From: Sandaracinaceae bacterium
Lineage (GTDB): Bacteria; Myxococcota_A; Polyangia; Polyangiales; Sandaracinaceae
Length of the DNA stretch: 64,000 nt
Direction of reading: 5' to 3'
NCBI GenBank assembly: GCA_019637095.1
Contig: JAHBWG010000019.1
Location: 42,825 to 106,824 of the forward strand
Shown here: piece by piece, positions 7,984 to 17,067 of the stretch
Numbering within the stretch: position 1 is the stretch's first letter
How the letters are laid out: each line of letters opens with the position of its first letter
The notes under the pieces: generated by a model
Told to the model about the DNA's origin: nothing
The model's input: the letters and a program-made list of their open reading frames with translations, nothing else
Database searches by the model: none
Program-made: the position numbers and the translations under genes

Positions 7984-9480
7984 GTGCGGATCCCCGTCTC
8001 GCTGTTCCTGATTGCGTGCTCCCCCGTCGACCCAGGTCTCGTCGACGCGGGCGCGTCTGCCACGCTCGATGGAGGCGCCGTCGAGCGCGACGCGGCCGCG
8101 ACCGACGCCGCGTCCCCAGCCGCCGACGCCGGGCCGCCCCGCGATGTGCCGCCGGGCTGCCCGTTCGGTGGGCGCCCGCCGGTCGACGACGCGCCGCTCG
8201 CGCACGCGTCCGGTCGCACCGAGACCGTTCGCGCCGGCGGCTTCGTCGACGAGTACCTCTACGACGCGACGGACCGCTTCAAGATCGGCATCCGCCGCGA
8301 GTGGGGCGGCAGCGTCGTCTTCTTCGGCGAGGGCGGCGGCCGCCCCGGCGCCAACCCGACGAACACGATCGACGCCGCCGACACCGGCCGCGAGGTCCAG
8401 ATCGCCCTCTACGATCCGGACCGCCACCTCCAGGGCTGCGCGTGGGACGCGTCGTGCGCGAGCGGGGGCATGGCGTGCCCCGAGCAGATCCGTTACCTGG
8501 GCTGGAACCCGGTGCAGGGCGGCAACCGCTGCAACCAGGGCTCCGCCGTCGATCGCGTCGCGGTGAGCGGCGGCGGGCTCGTCGCGACGGTCGTCCCGCT
8601 CCAGTGGAACCCGGACTGGGCGGCGCGCGACTGCACGACCGACACCTGCCGCGGCGCGGGCGCGCGCGCGACGAGCGACGTGCGCGTGACGCAGACCGCC
8701 CGCTTCGTGCGCCCGCGCGTCGTCGAGCTGCGCTACCGCATCGAGAACCTCGCCGACGTCGATCACCGCCCGACCGCGCAGGAGCTGCCGACGATGTACT
8801 CCTCCTACGGCCGCGACGGATCCCAGGATCTGTGGCGCCTGATGGACCCGAGCGGCGCGCAGATCCCGATCGACACGCCGACCGGGGGCGACGGGTTCTT
8901 CTACGAGAACTTCACCGCGAGCGGCCCCTGGGTCTCGCTCCAGAACGACGACCTGAGCCACGGCGTCGGGATCCTGTACGAGAACGGGCTGCGCGACTTC
9001 CAGGGATGGCAGCAACGATCCTTGCCATTCAACAACGTCCGCTCGCGCGTCGTCTTCGGCCTGCCCGCGCGCGGCGTCGTGCACGCGCGCGCCTACCTGC
9101 TGCTCGGCTCGTTCGCGACCATCGCGGCCGAGGCGGCGAGCGTCTTGGCGGCGATGCCGCCGTTCGGGTGGCTCGACGGACCCGCCGCCGAGGTCGGCGC
9201 CGGCCCGACCCCGATCCACGGCTGGGCGCTCGACAACCGCGGCGTCACCGCCGTCGAAGCGCGCATCGACGAGCGCGTGACCGTCCCGCTCTCGTACGGC
9301 GCCTCGCGGCCGGACGTGTGCCTCGCGTGGCCGGGCTATCCGCGCTGCGACGCGGTGGGCTTCGCGGGCAGCCACGACTTCGGGCCGCCGACCGCCTGCC
9401 CGCACCTCGTCGAGATCATCGCGACCGACGCCGACGGGAACCGGCGCACGATCGCGGAGCGCCTCGTGACCGTCCGCTGA
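7984..9480 (+). CDS. Hypothetical secreted lipoprotein
   Basis: A 498-residue lipoprotein. GTG at 7984 begins a short signal, MRIPVSLFLIACSPVD, with lipobox LIAC and Cys12 as the acylated residue. A ~40-residue Asp/Ala linker follows, then a globular domain of ~440 residues with several Cys pairs (CAWDASC, CRGAG) and aromatic-rich beta strands such as GDGFFYENFTASGPWVSLQ. The C-terminal ~100 residues look like an Ig-like domain (HGWALDNRGVTAVEARID). I cannot assign an enzyme family; a carbohydrate-binding or surface-adhesive role is possible. The next gene, a LysR regulator, starts 19 nt downstream on the same strand. Confidence 0.7.
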   Translation: MRIPVSLFLIACSPVDPGLVDAGASATLDGGAVERDAAATDAASPAADAGPPRDVPPGCPFGGRPPVDDAPLAHASGRTETVRAGGFVDEYLYDATDRFKIGIRREWGGSVVFFGEGGGRPGANPTNTIDAADTGREVQIALYDPDRHLQGCAWDASCASGGMACPEQIRYLGWNPVQGGNRCNQGSAVDRVAVSGGGLVATVVPLQWNPDWAARDCTTDTCRGAGARATSDVRVTQTARFVRPRVVELRYRIENLADVDHRPTAQELPTMYSSYGRDGSQDLWRLMDPSGAQIPIDTPTGGDGFFYENFTASGPWVSLQNDDLSHGVGILYENGLRDFQGWQQRSLPFNNVRSRVVFGLPARGVVHARAYLLLGSFATIAAEAASVLAAMPPFGWLDGPAAEVGAGPTPIHGWALDNRGVTAVEARIDERVTVPLSYGASRPDVCLAWPGYPRCDAVGFAGSHDFGPPTACPHLVEIIATDADGNRRTIAERLVTVR

Positions 9481-9498
9481 GCCGCGAGGAGGACGTCC

Positions 9499-10365
9499 TT
9501 GGAGCACGCGCGCCTGAACCGAGTCTGGAACTGGCTCCCCGCGTTCCGCGCGGTGGCCGAGACCGAGCACCTGCCCACGGCGAGCCGCTTGCTCTGCGTG
9601 ACGCCCTCGGCGCTCTCGCGGACGGTCAAGCAGCTCGAGGCCGAGCTCGGCCAGCCGCTGTTCGTGCGGGTCGGCCGGCGCCTCGAGCTGAGCCCCGCCG
9701 GTCACGAGCTGCTCGGCGCGCTGCGCGAGTCGATGAGCCGGATCGATCACGGCCTCGCGACGGTGAGCGCCGCCGAAGCGAGCGGGGTCATCCGCGTGAG
9801 CGCGCCCGAGCCGTTCGCGACCGCGTTCGCGCTCGGCGCGCTCGAGCGCCTCGTCGCGTCGCACCCGCGCGTCGTCCCGCAGCTCGTCTCGCTGTCGCCG
9901 TCGGACGCGTGCGCGTGGGTCGCCGGAGGACGGCTCGATCTCGCGGTGATCGACGCGCCGCGCGACCGGGGCTCGCTGTCGACCGAGCGGCTCGGCGCGC
10001 TGCGCTACGGCGTCTACTGCGGAGAGGGTCACCCGCTCTTCGAGGTGCCCCGTCCCTCGCTCGCCGACCTGTCGAGCCACGCCTTCGTCGCGCTGCCGCG
10101 CGAGGCGGCGCACCCGTGGCCCGAGGCGCTCGAGCGGCGCGTCGCGATGATCGTCTCGGGGATGCACCTCGCGGTCGAGGCGTGCGCGACCGGGCGCTAC
10201 CTCGCGCGCCTCGCCGACGTCGTCGCCGAGCGCCACCGCGGCGTCGCGCTTCGTCGCCTCCCGATCGAGCTGCCCGGCGAGCACGTCGCGTACGCCGCGC
10301 ATCGCGCGGGGGCGTGCGGCGCCGTCGCCGCCCTCCTGCGCGAGCTGCGCGCCGCGTTCGCGTGA
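9499..10365 (+). CDS. LysR-family transcriptional regulator
   Basis: A 288-residue regulator. The N-terminal winged helix-turn-helix (residues ~8-66, FRAVAETEHLPTASRLLCVTPSALSRTVKQLE) is typical of LysR. The remainder is a periplasmic-binding-like effector domain starting with GVIRVSAPEPFATAF. The start is TTG at 9499 with GAGGAGG upstream; the gap to the preceding lipoprotein gene is 18 nt, so they are probably co-transcribed. That is unusual, since LysR genes are mostly divergent from their targets. The 3' end overlaps the convergent metalloprotease gene by 169 nt. Confidence 0.88.
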   Translation: MEHARLNRVWNWLPAFRAVAETEHLPTASRLLCVTPSALSRTVKQLEAELGQPLFVRVGRRLELSPAGHELLGALRESMSRIDHGLATVSAAEASGVIRVSAPEPFATAFALGALERLVASHPRVVPQLVSLSPSDACAWVAGGRLDLAVIDAPRDRGSLSTERLGALRYGVYCGEGHPLFEVPRPSLADLSSHAFVALPREAAHPWPEALERRVAMIVSGMHLAVEACATGRYLARLADVVAERHRGVALRRLPIELPGEHVAYAAHRAGACGAVAALLRELRAAFA

Positions 10366-11570
10366 GACGCGCGCGAGGGACGGACCGCCATCCCTCCCTC
10401 GCGCAGCTCGGCCGCTCGAGGCTCGACCCAGCGCACCTCCAGCGTGTAGCTCGCGTCGGTGAAGCCGTGGACCATCACGTTCGCGGTGCGCGCCCCCGAC
10501 GGGACCCGCAGCTCGCACGTCTCGGCGCTGTCCGCCGAGTAGGGCCGGCATGCGTAGGCGGTGCTCGTGGGCGCCTGGTCCCACGCGACGTAGAGGTCCG
10601 CGTCGCCCGTCCCGCGCAGGCGCGCGAGGAACGTCGAGCCCGGCGCGACCGAGAAGGCGCGGTAGCGGACCGACTGCCCCGCGGTGACGGTGCCGCTCGC
10701 GGTCCCGCTCTTCTGCGTCCCGCTCGGCGTCGGCGTCGGCGTCGGCGCCGGCCCGCCCCCGCGCGGCGGCCCGTAGAGCGCGGCCGCGCCCTGCGCGTCG
10801 AGCGCCGAGATCGTCAGGTCTCCGCGCACCCCGTTGCACTGCGGGTAGTGCATCACCGACTCGCGGTCGTACGGCGTGACGGCGCGCCACGCGGAGTCCT
10901 CGTAGCAGGCGCGCGCCTCGGGCCGCGTGTGCTCGTGGCGGAAACCGAGCGCGTGCCCGAGCTCGTGGCGCAGGATGCCGGTGAGCGTGAGGCTCCCGCC
11001 CGGCGCGTACGCGCTCGAGTCGACGAGCACGTTGCGCGTCGAGCGCCCCTGGTAGGGGAAGAACGCGCGCGCGAGGTACGGCTGCCCCGACGTCGGCCGC
11101 ACGTCGAACAGGACGGCCGTGTTCGAGGCGTTGCAGCGTCCGTCCTCTGCGCTCACGTGCACGAAGGCGACGTCCGCGATCGCCTCCCAGGCCGCGGCCG
11201 CGTCCGCCATCGCGCGCACGACCGTGGCGTGGCGCGAGCCGAACCCGGTCGAGACGCAGTAGGTGAGGCTCCGCTTCTGCGTCGAGCTCCAGATCGAGTC
11301 GCGCCCGTCGACCCGCACGACGGTGAGCGCGTCGGGCGCGACGAGCTGCTCGTAGAAGTCGACGAGGCGCTTCTCGGTGTCGATCGGCGTGTCGCCGTCG
11401 ACGATCCAGACGCCGTCCGCGTCCCGATGGACGCCCTCGAAGAACTCCTCCCAGCTCGGCAGCGACTCGCCCGAGCGGGCGAGGTCGGGGTCCTCGAAGA
11501 CACCCCCTCCCTCGGCCGCACAGCCCGCCGCCACGAGCAGCCACGACACGCAAATACGATTGCTTCGCAC
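10197..11570 (-). CDS. Secreted zinc metalloprotease lipoprotein with C-terminal pre-peptidase domain
   Basis: A 457-residue lipoprotein protease. GTG at 11570 has GAGGTGG upstream and encodes a signal with lipobox VAAGC. The metzincin signature HELGHALGFRHEH gives three His zinc ligands and the catalytic Glu, and SVMHY is the Met-turn, so it belongs with the M12A/M57 (dual-action HEIGH) type peptidases common in myxobacteria. A Pro-Thr linker (PAPTPTPTPSGT) separates a C-terminal PPC (pre-peptidase) beta-sandwich, GDADLYVAW ... SYTLEVRW. The final ~65 residues are Arg/Ala/Ser-rich and are antisense to the LysR gene end, so the original stop may have been lost; the natural end is probably near 10400. 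Confidence 0.85.
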   Translation of the reverse strand: MRSNRICVSWLLVAAGCAAEGGGVFEDPDLARSGESLPSWEEFFEGVHRDADGVWIVDGDTPIDTEKRLVDFYEQLVAPDALTVVRVDGRDSIWSSTQKRSLTYCVSTGFGSRHATVVRAMADAAAAWEAIADVAFVHVSAEDGRCNASNTAVLFDVRPTSGQPYLARAFFPYQGRSTRNVLVDSSAYAPGGSLTLTGILRHELGHALGFRHEHTRPEARACYEDSAWRAVTPYDRESVMHYPQCNGVRGDLTISALDAQGAAALYGPPRGGGPAPTPTPTPSGTQKSGTASGTVTAGQSVRYRAFSVAPGSTFLARLRGTGDADLYVAWDQAPTSTAYACRPYSADSAETCELRVPSGARTANVMVHGFTDASYTLEVRWVEPRAAELREGGMAVRPSRASHANAARSSRRRAATAPHAPARCAAYATCSPGSSIGRRRSATPRWRSATTSARRAR

Positions 11571-11808
11571 GTTCCACCTCCGACGTCGGCGCCCGCGAGT
11601 CGGCGGACGCGGTGACGAGGCGAACCTGGCCGGGTGCGCAACGATCGTCCATCGACGGATCCTCGAGTCCTCTTGCGCTGTGTGCAATGAACGTACAGGC
11701 CTCGGCGCGGCCGCTCGGGCCGGCTCGCCGGCCGCGCGGGAGCGGCCCGCGCGCCCCCGCCCGCGCGCGGCCCTTGACCCGCGACGGCGCGCCTCCGAGG
11801 ATCCGTCG

Positions 11809-13641
11809 ATGTCGTCGCAGCTCCTGGCGATCTCTTTCGACAGCGCCGCCTCCCCCTCCTTCACCCTGAAGGCGGGCCGGCCCGGCGCGAAGCCCGCGGC
11901 TGGGTGGGGCTTCGCCTGGTACCCGATGGACGACGGCGCCGCGGTCGTGATCAAGGATCCGAACGCGACGCACGAGACGCCGCTCACGCGGACCCTGCGC
12001 GACTGGGATCGCTTCCGCTCGTGCGTGTTCCTCTGCCACACGCACGGCGCGGCCAAGCGGGTCACGCAGCAGGACACGCACCCCTTCCAGCGCAGCTACG
12101 CGGGGCGCGACTGGGTCTTCGCGCACAGCGGCGATCTCGACCGGCGCCTCGCCTCCGCGCTGCCGATCACCGACCCGAGCTTCGAGCCGCTCGGCACGAC
12201 GGACTCCGAGCACGCCTTCTGTTGGCTGCTCTCGAAGGTGCGCGAGGTGGGCGCGCGGAGCCTCGCGGACCTCGGCTGGGAGACCCTCCACGGCTGGATG
12301 CGCGAGCTCAACGCGTTCGGCACGGCGTCCTTCCTCCTGAGCGACGGGCGCGACGTGGTCGCCTACGCGGACCAGGCGGGCAAGCGCCACTTCCATCGGA
12401 TCCGGCGCACGCCGCCGCACGCGACGACGCTGCTCGACGGCGAGCGCATCCGCCTCGACCTGGGCGATCCGTACGACATCAACCGCACGATGGCGATCAT
12501 CGCGCAGCACCCGCTCTCGAAGGAGGAGGGCTGGGAGCCGCTCGCGCATGGCGAGATGATCGTGGCGCGCCGCGGCGTGTTCACGTGGGCGAGCCACCAC
12601 GCGCCGGGCGCGGCGGACGGCGCGGTGAGCGTGAAGGCGGCCGAGGGCCCGCTCTTCACCGCGACGGTCACCGGCGGCGCGCCGGCCGCGCGGCTCGAGG
12701 CGGGCCCGCCCGCCGCCGCCGAGGTGCAAGCGCGCGAAGCGCGCCCCGCGCGCGTGCTCGACGACGAGGAGGTCTTGCGCGAGGGCCGCGTGCTCAGCGT
12801 GGAGCACGAGACGATCTACCGGTACGAGGAGCCGGTCGAGCGCAGCCACCACGTCTTCCGGCTCCACCCGGTGCACGACTCGCGGCAGGACGTGCTCGAC
12901 TACCAGCTCGAGATCAGCCCACCCGGCGCGGGCCGCCGCGCCGAGGACGTGTTCGGCAACCAGATCCTCGCGTTCCGGCTCGACCGCCCGTACCAGGAGC
13001 TCTGGATCCGCGCGACGAGCCGCGTGCGCATCCGGCCGGAGCGCGTCCCCGAGCCGTTCGTGCGCTCGCGCATCCCGCTCGTGTGGATGCCCTGGCAGCG
13101 GCAGATGATGATGCCGTACCTCCTGCCGCACGAGCTGCCCGAGACGCAGCTCCGCGCGCTCAGCGAGTACGCCCAGAGCTTCGTCGAGCGCAACGACGGC
13201 GACCTGATCGAGACGATGGACGACCTGAACCAGTCCATCCACCGCGACTACGCCTACGTCCCCGGCGCGACGATGCTCGAGACGTCCCCGTTCACGGTGT
13301 TCGTGCGGCGCGAGGGCGTCTGCCAGGACTTCGCCAACCTCTTCATCTGCCTCGCGCAGCTGCTCAACGTCCCCGCGCGCTACCGCGTCGGCTACATCTA
13401 CACGGGCGCCGACTACGCGAACCAGATCCAGTCCGAGGCGAGCCACGCGTGGGCGGAGGTGTACCTCCCCAACGTGGGCTGGCGCGGCTACGACCCGACC
13501 AACGGCGTGCACGCGAACCTCGATCACGTGCGCGTCGCGCACGGCCGCAACTACCGCGAGGCGACGCCCACGAGCGGCACCCTCTTCAAGGGCGGCGCGG
13601 GCGAGAAGCTCGAGACGAGCGTGAAGGTCGAGCTCGCGTAG
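11809..13641 (+). CDS. Class II glutamine-amidotransferase-like domain fused to transglutaminase-like domain
   Basis: A 610-residue fusion. Residues 1-~270 match the YafJ-type class II amidotransferase (Ntn hydrolase) fold: QLLAISFD, GWGFAWYP, CHTHGAAKR, HPFQ, WVFAHSGDL and DSEHAFCWLL. The family normally starts Met-Cys and uses Cys2 as nucleophile; here the start is MSSQLLAISF, so Cys2 is replaced by Ser. Residues ~330-610 form a bacterial transglutaminase-like protease domain: beta-sandwich (HETIYRYEEPVERSHHVFRL) then GVCQDFANLFICLAQLL (Cys), SHAWAEVYLP (His) and YDPTNG (Asp), a full Cys-His-Asp triad. No signal peptide is seen, so it is probably cytoplasmic. The gene diverges from the metalloprotease across 238 bp. 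Confidence 0.85.
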   Translation: MSSQLLAISFDSAASPSFTLKAGRPGAKPAAGWGFAWYPMDDGAAVVIKDPNATHETPLTRTLRDWDRFRSCVFLCHTHGAAKRVTQQDTHPFQRSYAGRDWVFAHSGDLDRRLASALPITDPSFEPLGTTDSEHAFCWLLSKVREVGARSLADLGWETLHGWMRELNAFGTASFLLSDGRDVVAYADQAGKRHFHRIRRTPPHATTLLDGERIRLDLGDPYDINRTMAIIAQHPLSKEEGWEPLAHGEMIVARRGVFTWASHHAPGAADGAVSVKAAEGPLFTATVTGGAPAARLEAGPPAAAEVQAREARPARVLDDEEVLREGRVLSVEHETIYRYEEPVERSHHVFRLHPVHDSRQDVLDYQLEISPPGAGRRAEDVFGNQILAFRLDRPYQELWIRATSRVRIRPERVPEPFVRSRIPLVWMPWQRQMMMPYLLPHELPETQLRALSEYAQSFVERNDGDLIETMDDLNQSIHRDYAYVPGATMLETSPFTVFVRREGVCQDFANLFICLAQLLNVPARYRVGYIYTGADYANQIQSEASHAWAEVYLPNVGWRGYDPTNGVHANLDHVRVAHGRNYREATPTSGTLFKGGAGEKLETSVKVELA

Positions 13642-13655
13642 CCCGCAAGACGTCT

Positions 13656-15776
13656 TCAGCCCGGCGGCGAGACGCAGACGTTGGCGAAGCAGGACAGCCC
13701 GTCGCAGCAGTCCTCGTCGGTCGAGCACGTCTCGTTGACCATCCGGCAGCGGTCCGGCGGGGGCGGCGAGCACACGAGCGCGCCGCCGGGACCGGGGCGG
13801 CAGTCGCCGCCGCAGCACTCGCTTCCGACCGAACACGACTCGCCGTCCGGGCGGCACGGGCGCGGCGCCCAGTACGCGCTGATGTTGCGCGACGCCGGGT
13901 TCTGTCCGGGCAGCCAGTACGGCACGGAGCTCGGGTCCTCGCCCGGCGCCGCGCCCACGCGGATCGCGCTCACCCAGATCTGTTGCCGCTGGCCGTCGCG
14001 CGTACCGACCTCCGCGTTGCCGTAGTCGCGCCGCGACAGGTAGCTCAGCCAGAAGTAGCCGCCCTGCGTGAAGGGGCTGAAGCGCGGCTGGAAGTCCTCC
14101 GTCTGGACGCCCGGCGCCGAGACGCGGCCGAGGCGCACCGCCCCCGAGCCGTCGCGCTGCATCAGGTAGAGCGCGGAGTAGTGGATCGGCGGCGTGTCGG
14201 TGTCGCTGCGGCTCCCGGTGCCGTGCGCGAACGCGATGCGCGACGAGTCCGGCGACCACGTGGGGTAGCTGTCGGCGTTGCCGCCCGGGGTCTCGCCCGC
14301 GAGCGTCGTGCCGAGGTGCAGGTCGCGGGTCGCGCCGAACGCGTCGGGGCCCGTCACCTCGAGGACGGAGATGTTGCCGGTGGTGTTCGCGCCGCCCCAC
14401 GAGTTGATCCCCGAGACGTACGCGATCTGCGAGCCGTCGGGCGCCCACGCGGGGTGCGTGACGTTGCTCGGCAGCGTGCCCGTGTAGGGGACCGACGCGC
14501 CCGCGTAGGGATCGTAGAGGACGAGGCGCCGCGTCGAGCCCTCGTCGAACGTCGCGATCATCCGCCGATCGTCGGGGCTCCACGTCGAGAACCACCAGCG
14601 GATCGACGAGGGCTCGCCGGTCACGAGGGGGAACACGGTCGGCGGCGGGTCGCCGGTGAGATCGGTGGTGAGGTCGAACACCGCGCCGATGTTCTCGCCG
14701 CCGCCGAGGCGGCCCGCCATGTAGCGGCCGCTGTTCGAGACGGTGTGGCAGCCGACGCAGCGCGCGCCGTCGCGCGCGACGGGCGGCGCGGGCATCAGCT
14801 CGACGCGGGTCGCCGTGCCGTCGTCGATGCGCACGATGCGGCCGCGGACGATGTCCCAGTAGTAGACGCTGCCCGTGAGCGCAGCGCGCGCGAAGCGCAC
14901 GCGCACGGGGGTGCCCGCGAAGACGTCGGTGCCGCCGGCCGCGATCCGGTCGACGACGATCGCCGCGTCGTCGTCGGGGTCGGTCTGCGCGAGGCTCCGC
15001 CACGCCGCCTCGTCGACGAGCCAGTGGTTGCGCAGCGTCCCGTCGTGCGCGAGGTACGCGCTGACCGTGACGTGCGGCTTCTCGAGGCGCACGCGGAAGA
15101 GATCGCCGGCGCCGCCGATCAACCACTGGATGTCGGCCGGGTAGACGTTCTGCGGCATCACCGCGCCGTCGAGCGGGTAGACGGTGTGCGCGCGCCGCGC
15201 GTCGCCGCTGAGCGCGGGCCCCGCGAAGCGGCTCGCCGCGTCGGCGGGCGCGCCCGTCACGAGGATCGTGCGCTCCAGCCGCACGTTCACCGTCGCCGTC
15301 GCGCGCAGCTCGCCCGCGGGGCCGGCCGCCGTCGCGCTCACCGTCGCCGTCCCGCCGATGATCCCGTTGGCCACGAACATCCCCGACGCGGGATCGATCT
15401 CCCCGAGGCTGCGCGGCTCGATCGAGAACGTCGGCCCGGGGACGGGCCGCGTCATCCCGTCGCTGTAGCGCCCGACCACCGCGAACGTGCGGGCCGGCGT
15501 CGAGCCGTCGACGGACACGAGGTCCGCGCTCGCCGGCTCGATCGAGATCTCCTCGAGCGTCACGCCGGGCCCCGCGTCGGGGCGCGGGCCGCCTCCGTCG
15601 GGCTCGCCGACCTCGCCCGCGTCGGTCGCGGGGCGCGCCTGGCAGCGGCCGTCGACGCAGACCTGGCCCGGGTCGCACTCCGCGTCGCCGCCACATGGCG
15701 GGCGCATCGGCGAGGGGTCGCAGGCCGCGAGCAGCAGCGAAGAGAAGGCGAAGAGCGGGGCGGTACGGCGGATCAT
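13656..15776 (-). CDS. Lipoprotein with Ig-like domain, haem-c motif, TolB-like propeller and Cys-rich tail
   Basis: A 706-residue outer-membrane or surface lipoprotein. ATG at 15776 gives MIRRTAPLFAFSSLLLAACDPS with lipobox LLAAC. Then come a Cys-rich patch (CGGDAECDPGQVCVDGRC), an Asp/Gly/Pro linker, a BIG2-like Ig domain (SADLVSVDGS ... GTATVSATA), and a single c-type haem motif CVGCH near residue 345. A PD40/TolB-like propeller follows, with repeats such as STWSPDDRRMIATF, PAWAPDGSQIAYVSG and PTWSPDSSRIAFAHG. The tail has two disulfide-rich knots (CRPDGESCSVGSECCGG; CSTDEDCCDGLSC). The role is unknown; the haem motif suggests an electron-transfer or sensing part. Three nearby upstream Met codons are possible starts; 15776 best fits the signal. 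Confidence 0.8.
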   Translation of the reverse strand: MIRRTAPLFAFSSLLLAACDPSPMRPPCGGDAECDPGQVCVDGRCQARPATDAGEVGEPDGGGPRPDAGPGVTLEEISIEPASADLVSVDGSTPARTFAVVGRYSDGMTRPVPGPTFSIEPRSLGEIDPASGMFVANGIIGGTATVSATAAGPAGELRATATVNVRLERTILVTGAPADAASRFAGPALSGDARRAHTVYPLDGAVMPQNVYPADIQWLIGGAGDLFRVRLEKPHVTVSAYLAHDGTLRNHWLVDEAAWRSLAQTDPDDDAAIVVDRIAAGGTDVFAGTPVRVRFARAALTGSVYYWDIVRGRIVRIDDGTATRVELMPAPPVARDGARCVGCHTVSNSGRYMAGRLGGGENIGAVFDLTTDLTGDPPPTVFPLVTGEPSSIRWWFSTWSPDDRRMIATFDEGSTRRLVLYDPYAGASVPYTGTLPSNVTHPAWAPDGSQIAYVSGINSWGGANTTGNISVLEVTGPDAFGATRDLHLGTTLAGETPGGNADSYPTWSPDSSRIAFAHGTGSRSDTDTPPIHYSALYLMQRDGSGAVRLGRVSAPGVQTEDFQPRFSPFTQGGYFWLSYLSRRDYGNAEVGTRDGQRQQIWVSAIRVGAAPGEDPSSVPYWLPGQNPASRNISAYWAPRPCRPDGESCSVGSECCGGDCRPGPGGALVCSPPPPDRCRMVNETCSTDEDCCDGLSCFANVCVSPPG

Positions 15777-15850
15777 GGCTCCCAGCATCGCCGGAGCGAG
15801 GCGCGTTGTCACCGCTTACACACGACCTTCAGCCGCGTATCCTCACGCCG

Positions 15851-16303
15851 ATGCCGCGCTACCTCTACGCAGCCGAGGCGGTGATCGACGCGCCGGTCGA
15901 GGCGGTGTGGGCGGTGCTGACCGACCTCGCCCGCTACGACGCGTGGAACCCGTTCACGCCGGTCGCGAAGAGCACGCTGCGCCCCGGCGAGCCCATCGAC
16001 ATGCGCGTCCACATGGACGCGTACCGCGTCACGATCTCGCAGCGCGAGACCGTCCGCGCGGTCGAGCCGAACGCGAAGATCGTGTGGGGGGCGGAGATGA
16101 TGCTCGGCCTCGTGCGCGCCGAGCGCACGCAGACGCTCGAGGCGCTCGGCCCGACGCGGACGCGCTACCGCACCGAGGACGTGATCGAGGGCGCGCTCAG
16201 CCCGCTCGTCCACGCGCTCATGGGCGGGTCGGTGCAGCGCGGCTTCGAGGGCGTCGCGCGCGGGCTTCGCGAGGCATGCGAGCGCGCTCGGCGCGCGCCC
16301 TGA
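15851..16303 (+). CDS. SRPBCC (START-like) domain protein
   Basis: A 150-residue single-domain protein. The opening AEAVIDAPVEAVWAVLTDLARYDAWNPF is the standard first strand and helix of the polyketide cyclase/SRPBCC fold, and the C-terminal long helix (GFEGVARGLREACERAR) completes it. This fold binds hydrophobic ligands; no catalytic residues can be named. The gene is divergent from the large lipoprotein gene across 74 bp and convergent with the next gene (7-bp gap). Confidence 0.88.
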   Translation: MPRYLYAAEAVIDAPVEAVWAVLTDLARYDAWNPFTPVAKSTLRPGEPIDMRVHMDAYRVTISQRETVRAVEPNAKIVWGAEMMLGLVRAERTQTLEALGPTRTRYRTEDVIEGALSPLVHALMGGSVQRGFEGVARGLREACERARRAP

Positions 16304-16310
16304 GGCGGCG

Positions 16311-17015
16311 TCAGTAGGCGCGGGTGCGGGTGCCGACGTGGTGGGTGAGCTGCACCCGGCGCTCGGGGCGACCGCGGGTCGCGAGCGACGAGACGGTGCG
16401 CGAGAGGCAGCCCAGCGCGTGCGGGCCCGCGCCGGGCGGCAGGGTCGCGTTCGTCAGCGTCATGCGGCCGGTGCGCTCGACGGTGATGTGCAACACGACT
16501 TGCTCGGGCACGCCCGCCGTCTCGAGGCAGGCGGCGAGGCGGCGGCTCGCGCTCTCGAGCAGGCTCCGCGCCTCTCCCTCGGAGAACGCGACCGCTGGCG
16601 GCGGCTCGGGCGGCTCGGGGCGCTCGCGGATGCGGAAGGTCTGGCGGGTGCGCACCGCGCGCCCGACCGCGTACGTCTCGTGGCGCAGCGCGTCGACGAT
16701 CGCGCGGCGCACGCACGCCTCGAGCTCGCCGTCGCGGTGGCGGCTCCGCACGCTGACCTCGATGCGCGCGTTGTAGAGCGTCGAGGGGCGCGGGCCGGGC
16801 GCGACGCGCGCCTCCACGTCGGCGACGTAGGCGCCGGTGTCCGTGCGCGCGGCGCAGCTCGTGACCTCGTGGCGCCGCTGGCTCACGAGGTGGTAGAGGG
16901 TCCCCTCGGACAGCTCGGCCACCGGCGTCGCCGGCCGGTGCGTGGCCGGATGGTATTGGGCGCTCGCCGCGGCGGGCGCGGCCAGCACGAGGACGGACAG
17001 CGAGAGAGCGCGCAT
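16311..17015 (-). CDS. Secreted AgmX/TonB-C-like protein
   Basis: A 234-residue exported protein. The signal MRALSLSVLVLAAPAAASAQ ends in a type I cleavage site (ASA-Q). Two similar halves follow, each with a Cys-containing helix (VRRAIVDALRHETY; LESASRRLAACLETAG) and strands of the pattern seen in AgmX/PglI C-terminal (TonB-C-like) domains of myxobacteria (HITVERTGRMTLTNATLP). A Pro/Glu linker (RPEPPEPPPA) joins them. In myxobacteria such domains occur in proteins tied to gliding and envelope machinery; a precise role cannot be read here. Confidence 0.7.
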   Translation of the reverse strand: MRALSLSVLVLAAPAAASAQYHPATHRPATPVAELSEGTLYHLVSQRRHEVTSCAARTDTGAYVADVEARVAPGPRPSTLYNARIEVSVRSRHRDGELEACVRRAIVDALRHETYAVGRAVRTRQTFRIRERPEPPEPPPAVAFSEGEARSLLESASRRLAACLETAGVPEQVVLHITVERTGRMTLTNATLPPGAGPHALGCLSRTVSSLATRGRPERRVQLTHHVGTRTRAY

Positions 17016-17067
17016 GGTCGGCTGGACCAGCGTACCCCGACCGACCTTGGGATCTCCCCCGCCCCGG

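Noticed and set aside
6886..15696. Open frame of ~2900 codons on the minus strand
   Set aside because: It crosses several well-supported genes on both strands and is Arg/Ala-rich with no domains; a product of high GC content.
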